Shown: positions 12,048 through 24,900, counted from the first letter of the stretch. The stretch: DNA of 64,000 bases from Ovis canadensis (GCF_042477335.2 NC_091255.1:14486501-14550500); one strand, 5' to 3'. The notes: generated by a model from the letters alone, not told the origin. A program made the numbers and translations.

Positions 12048-13451
12048 CGCCTCCCACTATACAGAGAGAGAAAAGAGAAGGGGAGGACAGTACGTATAAG
12101 CAAGTTCCTGCCTTCCTGGAGCCCCTAGACAAGCAAGAAGGACAGACACACAGGTGGGTAAATTGTATTATGGTGTTACTAGCAATGAGGTGGTGGTGTG
12201 TGCAAATACCACGTCAACACACAGGAAGGAAACACTGGAAAATATAAGAATGTTGGGAGAGGGAGAGTTGTACTTTTTATGATTATAGGTAAACTGAGTC
12301 AGAATGCAATGGGCCTGGATTACCAGATTTTAAAGCCAAAAATCTGCAGATGGAGCTAGTAGCTGGGAAAGGTGACTTTGGATAGAAGAACAATCTGTGG
12401 GCATCTTCTTGGATACAAATAGTCACCATCTTATCCTGATATGGCTCACACAGCATTCTGTAAATGAAGCATTTGCAAAAGTCCTTAGAAAGTTCCCCTC
12501 AAATTAGCAGGGATGCTGGGGGAGCTAGCTTCAGACTTTGAAAGATGTCCTACAGGTCAGGAGGGACATTTTTGGGGGAAAGATATATGTATTCCATGAT
12601 ACGACCCAGTATCTAAATGACTGACTTTCACTGTCGCTTCCATGGTTAAGCAGTAAGTATATCTTGCCAGTGTTGTGATATCAGAACAAAGGAATGAATC
12701 TCAAGGGCCATCAATCTTCCACCCCAAGCCACTTTTTGAGATGTGAACTTGCATTTCCAATTTCCTGCAGATGTCTCCACATGTAAGCCTTTTTAGTATC
12801 TCAAACTCTATGTACCTAGACTAACGGAAGTTACCATTTTCTATCCACTCTGTTCTAATTTCCCTCCATATTTTTGTTAGTAAAACCAACAGTCTATCAT
12901 TCATCACATTTTCTTACCTAGCCCTTATCCCAAACTCCACTGATGCCTGGCAGAGGCCATAAGATACCCTCAAGGTATCCCCAGATAGGAGTAGAAGCAC
13001 TTGTGTCTAAATAAGAAAAAACAGGTGCAGAGAGCATGAATCCACTTAACAAAATTCCTTGGAGACTCCCTAAGCCTGGTCCCCTTTACTGTTTTTCTGA
13101 TCTGCAATGGCTTGTCTCCTGATCCAGACTTAGCATCTGCTTTTATCTTTGATATTTGAGGCTCCAATTCAACTTTTCTAGACCGTGGATTAATGGCTGA
13201 TCTCTGGAACCTCAAGTATTGCAAATACTCATTAACTGATCTCCCTTCTTTCAGTGTCTTCCTGTCTCCTTCAGCATTCCAAAAGAGATCACTTTAATCA
13301 TCCAAGTAATTCCTTTAATTTATTATTACTCTATAGGTAAACCTTTAAATTCTATAAATTCTAAAAGGCTCAAGAGACAGTTTTCTATGACAGTTAACCT
13401 GGGGTATCCTCTAATGCACATTAATGAAGTCTCCTTTATGTACAGTTGGGA
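12048..13451. other. Unique intergenic DNA
   Basis: No gene, RNA or recognisable young repeat. The minus-strand frame at 12970-13224 shows no recognised domain. Confidence 0.45.
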
Positions 13452-13588
13452 AGGTCCCCTGGAGGAAGAAATGGCAACCCACTCCAGTATTTTTGCCTAG
13501 AGAATCCCATGGACAGAGGAGCCTGGTGGGCTATAGTCCATGGGGTCGCAAAAAGTCGGGCACTACTGAGCGACTAATATTTATAGGT
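13452..13588 (+). mobile_element. BovA-type SINE fragment
   Basis: Only the BovA body is present (CCCTGGAGGAAGAAATGGC to GCACTACTGAGCGACTAA). The tRNA head is absent. Confidence 0.88.
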
Positions 13589-13859
13589 AAACCTCAGGAG
13601 TTCTTCCATCGTCTACAGCATAAATACTAAACTATTTTGCCTGGAAATTTAGTGAGAAACTATGCTAACTGATTCCTACCTATCCCGCAAGATTTATCCT
13701 CACCATTCCTATAGACGGATTCTTTGCTTTAATGTCAATCTAATTTACTTACTTTTTAAGTAAAGTGTACTTTTATTTTTGGCTGCCCCAAAATTCAACC
13801 ACACTGCCTTCTTATTTGGGGGATAATAAGGGTCAAATGCACCATTTCTTCCCTCTTTG

Positions 13860-14135
13860 GAGAAGGCACTGGCGACCCACTCCAGTACTCTTGCCTGGAA
13901 AATCCCATGGACTGAGGAGCCTGGTAGGCTGCAGTCCATGGGGTTACTGAGAGTCGGACATGACTGAGCGACTTCACTTTCACTTTTCACTTTCATGCAT
14001 TGGAGAAGGAATTGGCAACCCACTCCAGTGTTCTTGCCTGGAGAATCCCAGGGATGGCAGAGCCTGGTGGGCTGCCGTCTATGGGGTCGCACAGAGTTGG
14101 ACACGACTAAAGCGACTTAGCAGCAGCAGCAGCAG
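13860..14135 (+). mobile_element. BOV-A2 SINE with (CAG)n tail
   Basis: A complete BOV-A2 dimer with the linker TTCACTTTCACTTTTCACTT and a tail expanded to five or more AGC units (14120-14136). The 12-base duplicate CTTCCCTCTTTG is at 13848-13859 and 14136-14147. Confidence 0.95.
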
Positions 14136-14147
14136 CTTCCCTCTTTG

Positions 14148-14634
14148 CTTCTATGACATGGGCACCAACTTCGGCTTAGCCAGTCAGATGCTCCCGTGCA
14201 GGACAATGACTGCAAAGTGAGCGATACAGAGACAGAGCAGCAGGTCACTTATACTGGTGGGAGTGGCACCGGCTGAGTCCTCTGGCAGTTGTTGCAGCAT
14301 CCTGACTAGATTATTTTTGCTGAAATACTATTATGCTGCTTGCTTCTAGGCTTTTGGGACTATGTTTGATTCCTACCTTTTTCTAAGCCTAGTCCTCCAA
14401 CTTGTTGATGATTCTGTATGTTACTGATGTTTTTCCAATACATTTCCATCATCATTCTTACAAATGGGGGATTTCTTCTGTTTTCAGTCTTAAGAATCCT
14501 AACTGATCTATCCCCCAAAGTACCTTGCTGTTTTCACCATTGTCTCTTTGCTATGCTAAATCTGTGTATAGAATGCCTTTCTTACTTCAGTCTGTTTTTT
14601 CCATATCAAGCTCAAATCTTACTTTTCTTTATTT
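14148..14634. other. Unique intergenic DNA
   Basis: I see nothing recognisable; short chance frames only. Confidence 0.4.
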
Positions 14635-14900
14635 TAAATTGATTTTTAATTGGCAGATAATTACTTTACCACGTTGCGTTAATCTCTGCTGTAAAATGTC
14701 ATGAATGAGTAATAAGCATACACAGTCTACCCCTCTTGAACCTCCTTCCCTCCCCCACCGCATCCCACCCTCCAGGTCATCACAGAGCAGCAGGCTGAGC
14801 TCCCCGTGTTATACAGCGACTTCCTGCCCGCCATCTATTTTAGTGTATAGAGGTCAGTGCTCTCTCTCAATTCATCCCACCCACTCTTTCCCCTGCTGTT
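14635..14900 (-). mobile_element. L1 3' end fragment
   Basis: Antisense artiodactyl L1 3' UTR: TTTAATTGGCAGATAATTAC near the 3' end, a C-rich tract (CTTCCCTCCCCCACC), and the region around TCATCACAGAGCAGCAGG. It is 5'-truncated. Confidence 0.75.
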
Positions 14901-14924
14901 TTCTTGATCATCTATACCCTATGA

Positions 14925-15360
14925 GCTAGATCCTGAGCTAGGGATGCAGACAGGAATACACAGAGATAAAATATACAGAGCCCAAAGTCACAGGCCCTCT
15001 GCTCACGCTGATGCCATGCTTAGTAAAAGGCAAACATATAAAGAGCAATTACATTTCCCAAAGATGAAAGCCAGAATGAAGATACGTAGTATGTTCATTG
15101 GGGCATGAAGTGAATGTTCTTACCTGTGCGAAGATTCAGTGCAGAGGGACCTGTCAGGAATTGAACTGGAGGAAAGGCAGGACAGGCGCAGAGCCAAGAT
15201 GTACCTTGGCAATGGAGTGAGAAAGAATACGGAGTATTGAACAATGACTGAAGTCCAGTGTGTCTACGAGAGGTAGCATGTGAGGGAGGGAGAGGGGTGG
15301 GAAATAAAGCGGGAGGAATGGAGCCTGTCTGGTGAGTTCAGTCACGTGGGCTCCACCCTC
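14925..15360 (+). repeat. Ancient L2/MIR-like repeat
   Basis: GGATGCAGACAGGAATACAC, a stretch resembling a decayed CCTGAAGGAGG-type segment, and a purine-rich body recall the long ancient eutherian repeat also seen at 29215 and 60901. I cannot name the family firmly. Confidence 0.35.
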
Positions 15361-15442
15361 CAGGCGACAGTGTCCTGACCTTCTTGATCATGCATTCTGT
15401 CTCATTTGTTTGAGCTTCTCCCCAAGTATATGTTCACCTAAA

Positions 15443-15506
15443 TGGCGTGCTGCAATTCATGGGGTCTCAAAGAGCTGGACACGACTGAACTGAACTGAAC
15501 TGAATT
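15443..15506 (+). mobile_element. BovA SINE/BovB 3' tail fragment
   Basis: The last 60 or so bases of a BovA-type 3' end (GCTGCAATTCATGGGGTC) with the typical (ACTGA)n simple tail. Confidence 0.85.
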
Positions 15507-17989
15507 ATAATCTTATCTAGTATTTTGATGGATTCATGTATGAAGTACTAATTATATGAATTTCATAATTAATCTTAAAAAGTTTTGATAAATACAATAC
15601 TAATGTGATCTTCCCACATGCCAAAGGTTGTCTTGCTGGCCTCAATCTGTTATTAGAAAAGTTTGTTAGGGGGTAAAAGTATATTTGCTTTTCTGTAAGA
15701 TAATTGTACAAGCAGAATGGGAAAGGACTAAAGCAAAATCCTTGAGTTCTAAGGTGTGTAAAATGTACTTGGATTGCTTTAGAAATAAAGACTCAGAGTC
15801 TTCAGTGAGTTAATGGAACTAAACACTGTTCATCAATAGCTATGAATATTATGAAAACACAGTCAAGCATGTATGAAAGGATTTGATACATCACACCACC
15901 AAGGAAGTATTCTAGACAAAAGCAGCACATTTGAATTTGATCAAGGTTTTACATTTCCATAATAGTTAGGAAATTATTATTAATTGTTATATAATTATAA
16001 GTAAAGTATATAATAAATTGTAAATTTAATTATTATAAAACATTATTATAGAAATTAAAGAAAATATATGGGTCAAAGGACATGTTAAGTTATAATACCA
16101 CAATAATATCACTAACAAAATACAGACTCTGGCAAACTTTATAGAAGAAATAACCCAATTTCTTCAACAAATAAGAAGCAAAGAGGGAAACAGGTGATAG
16201 AGGAAGAAAAACAGAGCTAGGTGATATATCAGCCAATTGAAATGTAGGAAAATTACTCAGGTTTTGATTCAAAAGATTGTGAGGTAACATGAGAAATATG
16301 AATATTGACTAGATGTTTGATACAAAGAAAATATTCTTAATTCTTAAAGAAATAATAATTGTACATTAATAATAATTGTAATAATTGTAAATTAGTCTTT
16401 AAAAGTCGTTATTATTTAGAGATACACACAGATATTTTCAGATGAAATGATGTGCTATCTGAAACTTACTTTGAAACATTCAAAATAATTTGGTGAGAGG
16501 ATATTAATCAAATAGCACTGGCCATGAGTACTGGCCATGAGTTGATAAAAATTAAAGCTGGTGCTAAATCCATGGGCAGTGTTTCATTATATTTTTCTCT
16601 TTTCTTTTGAATATGCTTGAAAGTTTCCTAATAAAAATATTTTACATTTAGATTCCTTGGTTTCATTCCCTGTGGATTTTGATGCCATAGATCTATGGTG
16701 GTACTCAGAAGTCTAAACTTTTAGCAAGCACCACAGGGAATTTGGAATCAGATGGCCCCTAAACCATGACAGAGAAATCAGTACAGTGACATGAAGGGAA
16801 GAAATCAAGCAGGAGAAACAGGCAGCTTAAAGTACAGTTAAAAGTACAGCTTAAAGTACTTAAAGTACAGCTTAAAGATAAATATCTGCCAATTATATTG
16901 GATCATTGTTTGCAAATAATTGCCCCATATCTTAATAGTGTTTGTGTGTAATAATCAGGGTGTGATTACTGGCGCTGTTTCCTGATACAGGCCTTTTGTT
17001 GTTTCTTCTATCCGATTTTTTAAGAATCTCCTCATGCTTTCCTCATGAGCTATGGCTAATTCTCTGATTAGATAATCATCCTTGTGAATGCTTTCCTCCT
17101 AATCACAATGCTAGGAGAGATGTCGCCAGGCCTTCCAGGAAGGGAGAGACACCCAATTGTGACCACTGAGTTGGCATCGGCTCCCACTCCACCCCTTCCA
17201 GGAGGAAAGGCTCTTATAACCCTGGAAAGGGGATGGAGCAGAGAGCTGACCCATCCATCCCAGTGCTGTCAGCTCCCATCAATCCCCACTCACTCCCCAC
17301 ACCCCCTTTTTCTTTCCATATTTGAGACTTTTTCAACTGGAAAGCACTCCAGGTCATGGGCATAGCTAAAGACACTCCAGGTCCTAAAGACAGAGCTGTT
17401 TGTCTCATAAGGCAAACTAACCTGAAAAGTGGAAGGCCCCGACATAGCTTTCAGAACATGGGTCCCCCTCCAGCCTGGAACCTGCAGGCTGAACCTCCTG
17501 CTGGCTCAGACTCCCTGGGATTGTGAACATGCTTTCCACTCAGGCAAAGCTCTGCTGTCCTGCCAGCAACGGAAAAGCAAGCTTCCAGAAGAATCTCCTC
17601 CTCTTGAGTAGTTCCAGGCTTCAGACCTGTCTGGATGAGCTCATGTCAGGGGTGGAAGATTACGGCTGCCGTCCACACCCTGCTCCCTTCCCCAGCACAA
17701 CGGTGCGTTCAGTGGCCTTGCCCCTCCCACATTAGCTAGGAAGCCTCATTGTGCCCCATGGACAGGGTAACGGAACAACAATCGCCAGAGATGGGCACCG
17801 TTCATACTCTGATTACGCAGACAAAGATGTTGATCTTCAAGGTCTCAGTGATTTATCCACGATCACTCAGCTCGGGGTCAGAGCTAGGATCAGGTAATCT
17901 TGCTTCAGATTCTGTGCATTAACTCCCTCTGAAGTTCTCGGCTGCTTCCCTTGATGCAATCAACCTGCCTTTGATATCCTGCTCTCCAC
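15507..17989. other. AT-rich unique DNA with ancient repeat remnants
   Basis: 15507-16460 is very AT-rich without coding signal. 16470-16655 looks like an ancient LINE-type 3' end (GGCCATGAGTTGATAAAAAT, then GAAAGTTTCCTAATAAAAA). 16823-16877 is a small tandem repeat. 17080-17760 is moderately GC-rich, with chance frames but no family match. A possible MIR remnant lies at 17790-17910. Confidence 0.4.
16823..16877 (+). repeat. Short tandem repeat, unit about ACAGCTTAAAGT
   Basis: Four to five imperfect copies of a 12-13-base unit (ACAGCTTAAAGT/ACAGTTAAAAGT) in a row. It looks like local slippage duplication. Confidence 0.8.
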
Positions 17990-18420
17990 CTGCCAATGTG
18001 GCGTGTATGCAGTCCCCTGAACACGTCCCACTTATATTCCTATGTTTCCCTTTCCTTTCACGTTTCTTTCCTCCTGAAATGCTTTCTTCTCCTCAACTCC
18101 AATGTCACCAACTGTCCCTGCGTCAGCTTCAAGGTCCATGTCAATGGCACGTCTTCCAAGGTGCCTTTTACGATTCCTCTCCCCACTCCCATCCACAAGT
18201 GACAGTTTCTTCTTTTGCACCTTCATAATCTTCTGCTGGTAACATTTTTTGTCACTCACGCTTGTTTCCTTTTCTTGTATTTTTCTTACGTGGTATTATG
18301 GTCACATGGATACTTACCTTAAAAATCCTGTTACATGCAACCTCCTTGAGCCTAATAATCATTTATTATTCAACTTTTTATTTCCCTCAGCATTTATAAC
18401 AGTGTTTGTTTTATAGTAGG
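17990..18420 (-). repeat. Probable L2-type ancient repeat
   Basis: The sequence reads like the reverse of an L2 3' region: CAACTCCAATGTCACC followed by TTCCAAGGTGCCTTTTACG, then TTGAGCCTAATAATCATTTA and ATAGTAGGAGCCTAAAAATC. Strongly diverged. Confidence 0.45.
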
Positions 18421-18459
18421 AGCCTAAAAATCCTTTGAATTGAATATATACAACTGTGA

Positions 18460-18540
18460 ATATACATATATATATTACTGAGTTATATATCTATAACAGA
18501 AATATATGCATATATATACACACATATATATATATAGTTT
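18460..18540. repeat. TA/CATA-rich microsatellite
   Basis: Alternating ATATAC/ATATAT runs interrupted by short unique bases. Confidence 0.8.
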
Positions 18541-18548
18541 TCACATAT

Positions 18549-18763
18549 CAAGTGGTGGTGGTTGAGTTGCCAAGTTGTATCTGACTCTTGTGACTCCTTG
18601 GACTGTAGCCTGCCAGTCTCCTCTGTCCATGGAATTTCCCAGGCAAGAATACTGGCATGGGTTACCATTTCCTTCTCCAGGAAGTCTTCCCCAACCAGGG
18701 ATGGAACCCAGGTCTCCTGCATCACAGAGAGATTCTTTACTGACTGAATCACTAGGGAAGCCC
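18549..18763 (-). mobile_element. Bov-tA SINE
   Basis: Minus-strand copy with a (GGT)n tail side, the BovA body and a tRNA head ending AGGGAAGCCC at 18763. Confidence 0.94.
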
Positions 18764-21700
18764 TTTTCATTTATCAAGATATAATTAAATGCAGGGAGAG
18801 GTGAGATGCTGCAAAGGATTAACCGGGTGCTTAATCTATATCCTATTACTATAAAACCTTCTTAAGTAGCGTCTGTAATGTATGTCTTTGCCAAATCTGT
18901 ATTTGCATATACACACACTGCACATGGACTTCCGCTGAGTCTTGAGTGTCTTGCTTCCACGTCTCTGCTTTACACAGATGAGGTAGCAAGGGCTAAAAGG
19001 TGGAGATGCAGAGGAGAGAGGCGGGTTGACATGATCAGATGCTCAGCCTCAACCTTCCTTGCCCTTTTGTGATTCTGGATTGGATTGAGTATGTGAGGAC
19101 CTCTGGGGAGATTAATAATAAGGTCTGAAGGATGAAGATCAAAGAACGGCTTTGGCGGCAGACCATGTAGTAACTGGCAGACTCTCTGATCTCTTTGTGT
19201 TCTTCCACGCCCCGTGTGATCTCAAGCTGCATTTTGCACCCTTTCCTGGGGTCAGCACCCTTCTCAGTTACACTCCACCTTTATCTCTTCTAACCTCCAC
19301 CTCCTAACAGCTCTGCTGTTTACCTGCCTTCAGATAGCACCACTAACATATACTTTAGCTAGTATGAAAGTTCAGGGGAACTTTTCTTAGAATATCTATC
19401 CCAAATGAATTATCCTAATTGGTCTTATACAGCATTTAACTGCACTAACTAATAAAGTCATAAACCGTATAAGAGTTTACCTTCTAAATCATCTATTGCA
19501 TATTGTCTGGGATTTACTCCAAAATAATCTGGTGTTTAATGGGGATTGGGGGAAGGGTACAAAGGAACCAAAATGGCCATGAGCTGGCAGTTATTGAAAT
19601 TGGCTGATGGGTACCTAGGGGTTCATCATACCATTCTCTCTTGTTTTAGTACATGTTTGAAATTTCCCTCAATTTTTTTTCTTAAGAAAAAAATCTCTTT
19701 GGTTTTCACATTCTGCTCTGCACAATTCTAGCATGGTTAGCCTTTCTGTTTTAGGAGGTGGGAGATCTGGCACTTCTGCCTTTCTCATTGTCTCATCTTC
19801 TTTACATGACGCAGCTGGGGAAACAGGGTTCTTTCTGCTTGGCGAATTTCAAATACTATCCACCAAGTGGCCTGGGAACCTAGGCCTTTGCCAGTCTGAA
19901 TTCCCAGACTCCTTTCATAACCATTTAAAACTATGTCATAGTAGCAGGAGTTCCAAGTCTAAGTGTTGTATTTTTACTGGGAACTTCATATTCTGCCACC
20001 AGGCTGCAAATAGAAACTAGGATGGTGGCTCTTTTGTAAAAGTCACTGTGTTCTTTTTTCCTTTCCTCATTCTTTCTCTCTCTCTCTTCTTTCCCCGCTA
20101 TTGGAAAAGCATCTACTGATGGGCGGTTCCCAAGTAGAGGATACAGGAACTTCTGGTGTTGTATATTTCCAGGATATCCATAAACAAAGCTGTCTGCCCT
20201 GCTGTGAATGACTTGGTAAATCAGCAGCCTGAGTACCCTTTTGAGGGAATTGTTGTTGGTCTGGGAGGAAAACATGCTTAAAGCTCAAATATGAGACCCT
20301 ATATGAAAGGTGATGTTCAGGTTGTACTTTACACCAGCGAGTCAAATGGTATCTCTGAAGTCACACCCAGCAGCCAGACTTGCCATTTGATCCACAGCAG
20401 ACCTCATTCTGCATAAACTATATCCAAAATGTTATCCCACCCAGTGGGCAAGCCCTGCGACCCCTCACCGACAGACGTCCTTTGAAAGCTGCTCTCAGGA
20501 ACTTCTCCTGAGGTGTTGCCTTTCTTTACAGCTTGTCTGATTCCGTGAAGCCAGAGACTCCTTGAACCACCAAGAAAGGCAAACTGAGAAAATAGAGCAG
20601 TCTGACTGGTGAGAAACCCTGGGCTGTGTAGGAACTGTCAATCACACATCTCACTTTGCTCAGGAAAGGCATTTCTTTAATCCACCTGTTCCATTATTTA
20701 TCATGCTATGTGTTTCCCCTTAATTGTCATTCGGGCAAAGTCTTTATGTTGTAAGGTGATCCCCTAGTAATTTTTAATGACCTTAGGCAAAATGATTGAC
20801 GCTGGAGTCAGATGTTCCTAGTGACGCAACTTGCTCTCCCAGTAGCAGGAGAGCTTCCTGCCATGATTAAGTTAGAACTGTGAGAGTGCTAAAATGTCCT
20901 CTGATGCAAGCACTTTTATTATAGAGTCTAGTTGCAGAGGAGTGAAGCAACGCAAATCTTGCCTCCAAATATCCCTTTTTGCTCTGGACTAGCCACTCTC
21001 TATAGGAAAGCAATGTGTGCTGGCCACTCAAAATACAAGTGTTCACAGTCACACTTTCCCCAAACCTACAATTTTTCTGGCTCTATCCCTTCCTTTTTTT
21101 CTATTTCTTTTTCTGGTTCACACGACAATGGGATCATGACTGATTTATGTCTGGCAGGCTGCCAGTCTCTGAACGCTCATTAACTAGCCCAGTCAAGCAA
21201 GACAAAATATCGTCCATTCTGTATTTGAACTTGAAATGGAAAATCATCTGTATTTTCTTTTCTCAATAGGAGGCTGAGATGGAGCAAAATTGTAATTCTA
21301 TTTTTTCTGGACGTGTCCTAAAGTTCCCAATGAAAATGCTTGAGAACTCAAGAGCTCTGGGTGTCAGAACCACACTGACTCAAAGCTGGATGGTCCTTGT
21401 TAAAATAGCACAAAGGACTTTCTCAATGTCCCTGCCTAGTTTCTCTCTACGACTACTCAGGGTTCCTAGGTAACGAGTATTTTTAGGATATGGTTGCCTC
21501 CTGAGTGAATATTCTGAGTCATTAAAGATTCCTTAATTTATCAACATTGCACCACAAGGAATGCACTGAGACCAAAACACAAATAAGGCTATGGCCTATA
21601 AACATGTTATTAACTTAGAAAGGAAGAGGAAATCAATAGACTATCTTGAACTCCCATTAATTTTACACTCAAGATTTTTGTAGGTATGCATTCCAAATTA

Positions 21701-22255
21701 CTTTAGACATTACGTTCCCTTTCTACTGGTACTGGAATCCAGATATATGAGATTAATACACAGACTGGGAAGTCGACCCTATACGCTTTTACTCTTTTTA
21801 TAGAATTATGCCTGAATATCTGAACCAGACTTAACTGAATCACAAAACATTTCTTTCCACTGCTTTAATTTTCAGTACCTCAATATGAGTGCTCAGTAAG
21901 TTCTGGGCAAATGAGTGAATGAATAAACAGAGAGGAACTTCATCCTAGAAGGGAGCTGGCATGCTGGCGTGACTCAGTAATTCCCCAGCATTGTCACATA
22001 ATTACCAGACTCATTTATATGTGCTTTATTTGTAAAATAGTTGTTGTATTTCTCCAAGTAAAACTTTATCTCCCTCCTCATTCTTTATTTATCTGATGAT
22101 TGCTCATTATAATAATTCAAACAACATAGAGGAGTCTAAAGAAAAGCTTTTCTTTAAAATAATACCCCAGTGGTATACATGCACTTAACGACACACCGTG
22201 TGTTCTATAATTTTTCTTTGCTTAAATGAACTCATTTATACTTACAGTTTATTTT
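18764..22255. other. Unique intergenic DNA
   Basis: No gene recognised over about 3.5 kb. 19530-19680 contains an ancient LINE-type 3' end (CAGTTATTGAAATTGGCTGA, then ACATGTTTGAAATTTCCCTC), the same family as 16470-16655. 20070-20090 is a CT-rich tract. Frames at 19733-20345 and 20932-21183 show no known domain. Confidence 0.45.
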
Positions 22256-22263
22256 ATAAGAAT

Positions 22264-22481
22264 AGTGAAAAGTGAAAGTGTTAGTCACTCAGTCCTGTCT
22301 GACTTTTTGCGACCCATTGACGGTAGCCCGCCAGGCTCCTCTGTTCATGGAATTCTCCAGGCAGGAATACTGAAGTAGGTAGCCATTCCCTTCTCCAGGG
22401 GATCTTCCTGACCCAGGGATTGAACCTGGGTCTCCTGCTTTGAAAGCAGATTCTTTACTGTCTGAGCCATCAGGGAAGCCC
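22264..22481 (-). mobile_element. Bov-tA SINE
   Basis: Full minus-strand copy. The duplicate ATAAGAAT lies at 22256-22263 and 22482-22489. Confidence 0.95.
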
Positions 22482-22605
22482 ATAAGAATGGTATTGGATG
22501 ATAAATATTAGGTGAAAGCTTTTTTCACATAATGTATTGTACAGATCCTTCTAAATTAATATGTGTACCTAGCAATCTGCCTTATTCACTTTATTAGCTA
22601 CAGAG

Positions 22606-22763
22606 TTTGATCCCTGGGTCAGGAAGATCCCCTGAAGAAGGGAATGGTTTACTCACTCCAGTATTCTTGCCTGGAGAATCCCATGGACAGAGGAGCCTGG
22701 CGGGCTACAGTCCATGGGGTCACAAAGAGTTGGACATGACTGAGTGACTAACACTTTCACTTT
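22606..22763 (+). mobile_element. Bov-tA SINE, head-truncated
   Basis: It starts within the body (TTGATCCCTGGGTCAGGAAG) and ends TGACTAACACTTTCACTTTT. It is in opposite orientation to the SINE 120 bases upstream. Confidence 0.92.
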
Positions 22764-23459
22764 TATATATAATAGAAACACACCATATTTCATTTAAAGT
22801 TGTTTCGGTGTATGTGTGTATACATTATGGCAAGTCAGAAGTAAATACTCATGTAGTTCTATTATATCTCTAACTATCATGCATTTCCAGAAGTAGGACA
22901 CAGAGCATCCACATTTAAGTTTTAATCAAATATGGCTGTATTACCTGATTCTTAACCCTTACCAATACTTGTATGTATAAATCCTCTACTTCATTATAAA
23001 TCTATTGAAAAATAAAATGGTATCATATTGTGGTTGTTAATTTACATTTCCTGGGAAGAGTTTGTTTTTAAGTACCGATTCTGGGGCCCACTTTGAATCT
23101 ACTGGAGTCAGCACTTGTGAATCCCGGTCTCTGTAGAGCTGCCAGGTGGGTTTGAGGCAGTCAGTGTTTGGAGGGGCTTTTAGGAAGCGCTGATCAAAAT
23201 GATCTCCTGGTTGAGACATAAGCTTCCATTATGTAAAAACAAAACAAAATCCTCAACAGCAATAAGATCTGATTAGTAAAATCTGTGTGTGCATAATAAT
23301 GTTATTTTAATATGACTTTAAGCTATACTTACTTTAGATGTTGATGCAAATCTCAATTCACCATCTTCACTTTTTAAAAATGTCTGTGTCCAGTCAGAAA
23401 AGACTAAAGCGTAGCGGGTATAGATGATCTTATTTGCAAAACAGTAATAGAGACACAGA
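22764..23459. other. AT-rich unique DNA
   Basis: I see no gene or young repeat. Confidence 0.4.
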
Positions 23460-23654
23460 CAGAGAGAGCAAACGTATGGACCCTAAGAGGAGAAGGAGGT
23501 GTGGGATGAACCGGAAGATTGGGGCTGACATATACAATATACACACTATTGATACTCTGTATAAGACAGATAACTAATGAGACCCTACTCAGTGCTCTGT
23601 AGTGACCTCAGTGGGATGGAATTCCTAAAAAAGAGGGAATATATGTATAAGTGG
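23460..23654 (+). mobile_element. L1 3' UTR, part before the SINE insertion
   Basis: Matches the artiodactyl L1 3' UTR in sense orientation (ACACACTATTGATACTCTGT, then AGACAGATAACTAATGAGA). It continues after the SINE at about 23862. Confidence 0.8.
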
Positions 23655-23860
23655 GGCTTTCCTGGTGACTCAATGACAAATCTGTCTACAATGTAAGAGA
23701 CCCAGGTTTCATCCCTGGATCAAAAAGATCCCCTGAAGAAGGGAACGGCTACCCACTCCAGTATTCTTGCCTGGAGAATTCCAGGGGCAGAGGAGCCTGG
23801 TAGGCTACAGTCCAGGGAGTCGCAAAGAGTCGGCTATGACTGAGTGACTAACACTTTTTT
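23655..23860 (+). mobile_element. Bov-tA SINE inserted in an L1 3' UTR
   Basis: Head GGCTTTCCTGGTGACTCAAT, body GAAGAAGGGAACGGCTACCC, end GTCGGCTATGACTGAGTGAC. It splits a normally continuous L1 3' UTR. Confidence 0.94.
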
Positions 23861-23955
23861 TCCTAGAGTTGATTCATTTTGCTGCACAGTAGAAACTAAC
23901 ACAACATTGTAAAGCAACTACACTCCAATAAAAATTAATTTTTAAAAATAAGACT
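23861..23955 (+). mobile_element. L1 3' terminus, part after the SINE
   Basis: TTGATTCATTTTGCTGCACA, then AACACAACATTGTAAAGCAA and CACTCCAATAAAAATTAATT: the end of an artiodactyl L1 with its poly(A) signal and A-rich tail. Confidence 0.85.
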
Positions 23956-24054
23956 TTTTAGAAACATCCTTAACAGCACAACCAAGTGACGCAGACCTCT
24001 AACCAAGGGTGGGCATCCTATAGGAGCCTCCGAAGCGCGGGGGCAAAATGGAAT

Positions 24055-24260
24055 GGAAAGGCAGAGACCTGCATCTGGGTGTGAGTCTTACTTCTAACCT
24101 GTTGGATCACAAGCAAACCGTTTAACCTCTCCAAGCCCCCGTTTCGTCATCTGAAAATGAGGGTAATATTTCACTGAATAGGAGGATAGGCGTTAGAAAG
24201 GCAATGCAGGTGAAAATGCTAAGACTACTTCCAAGTGCCATGTAAATGCTAACTGGACCT
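24055..24260 (+). repeat. MIR element
   Basis: MIR core features: CTAACCTGTTGGATCACAAG, then CCGTTTAACCTCTCCAAGCC and CGTCATCTGAAAATGAGGGT. Confidence 0.75.
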
Positions 24261-24332
24261 CTAATCAGATAGCATGATAGTGCTCAGGTTTTTCTGAGAT
24301 ATATACATTTGGATAAGGATATACTGAACATA

Positions 24333-24566
24333 GAGGCTTCCCTAGTGGCTCAGCAGTAAAGAATCTGCCTGCAATGCAGGAGACCACCTTCAATGAAGGA
24401 GACATAGGTTTGATCCCTGGGCTGGGAAGATCCCTTAGAGAAGGAAATGGCAAGCCACTCCAGTATTCTTGCCTAGGAAATCCCAAGGACAGAGGAGCCT
24501 GGCGGATTAAAGTCCATGGTGTCCCAAGAGTCATCCTGACTTAGTGACTAAACCACCACCACCACC
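24333..24566 (+). mobile_element. Bov-tA SINE with (CAC)n tail
   Basis: Complete SINE with an internal repeat of the GGAGAC element in the head and an ACC-repeat tail at 24552-24566. The 12-base duplicate ATACTGAACATA is at 24321-24332 and 24567-24578. Confidence 0.96.
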
Positions 24567-24850
24567 ATACTGAACATAAGGAATCTCTGATTGAAAGAGC
24601 AAAACATTAATATGTATATGGATTTGGAGGGTGTGGGTTCCTGTCAGGTAGGGCCTAATACAAATTCTTGTGTCAACTCATTTTCTCTTAGTGTTTGCAA
24701 TTTCACTTTTAAGGTAAACTGCTGTTTTTTCTACCAACATCCCATTTAAACTGACTTTCTCATAGTTTCTGTACTTTTCAGTGTCTTAAAAACTCAATCA
24801 TACGTCAGCCATGTTTTAAAATTAATTTTAAGATAGGTAAAAGCAGGGGT

Positions 24851-24900
24851 CTTCCCTGACGGTCTAGTGGTGAAGAATCCACCTTGCAATTCCAAGGTTC
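24851..24900 (+). mobile_element. CHR-type tRNA SINE, head fragment
   Basis: TTCCCTGACGGTCTAGTGGT followed by GAAGAATCCACCTTGCAATTC matches the tRNA-Glu-related CHR SINE head. The body is lost. Confidence 0.6.
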
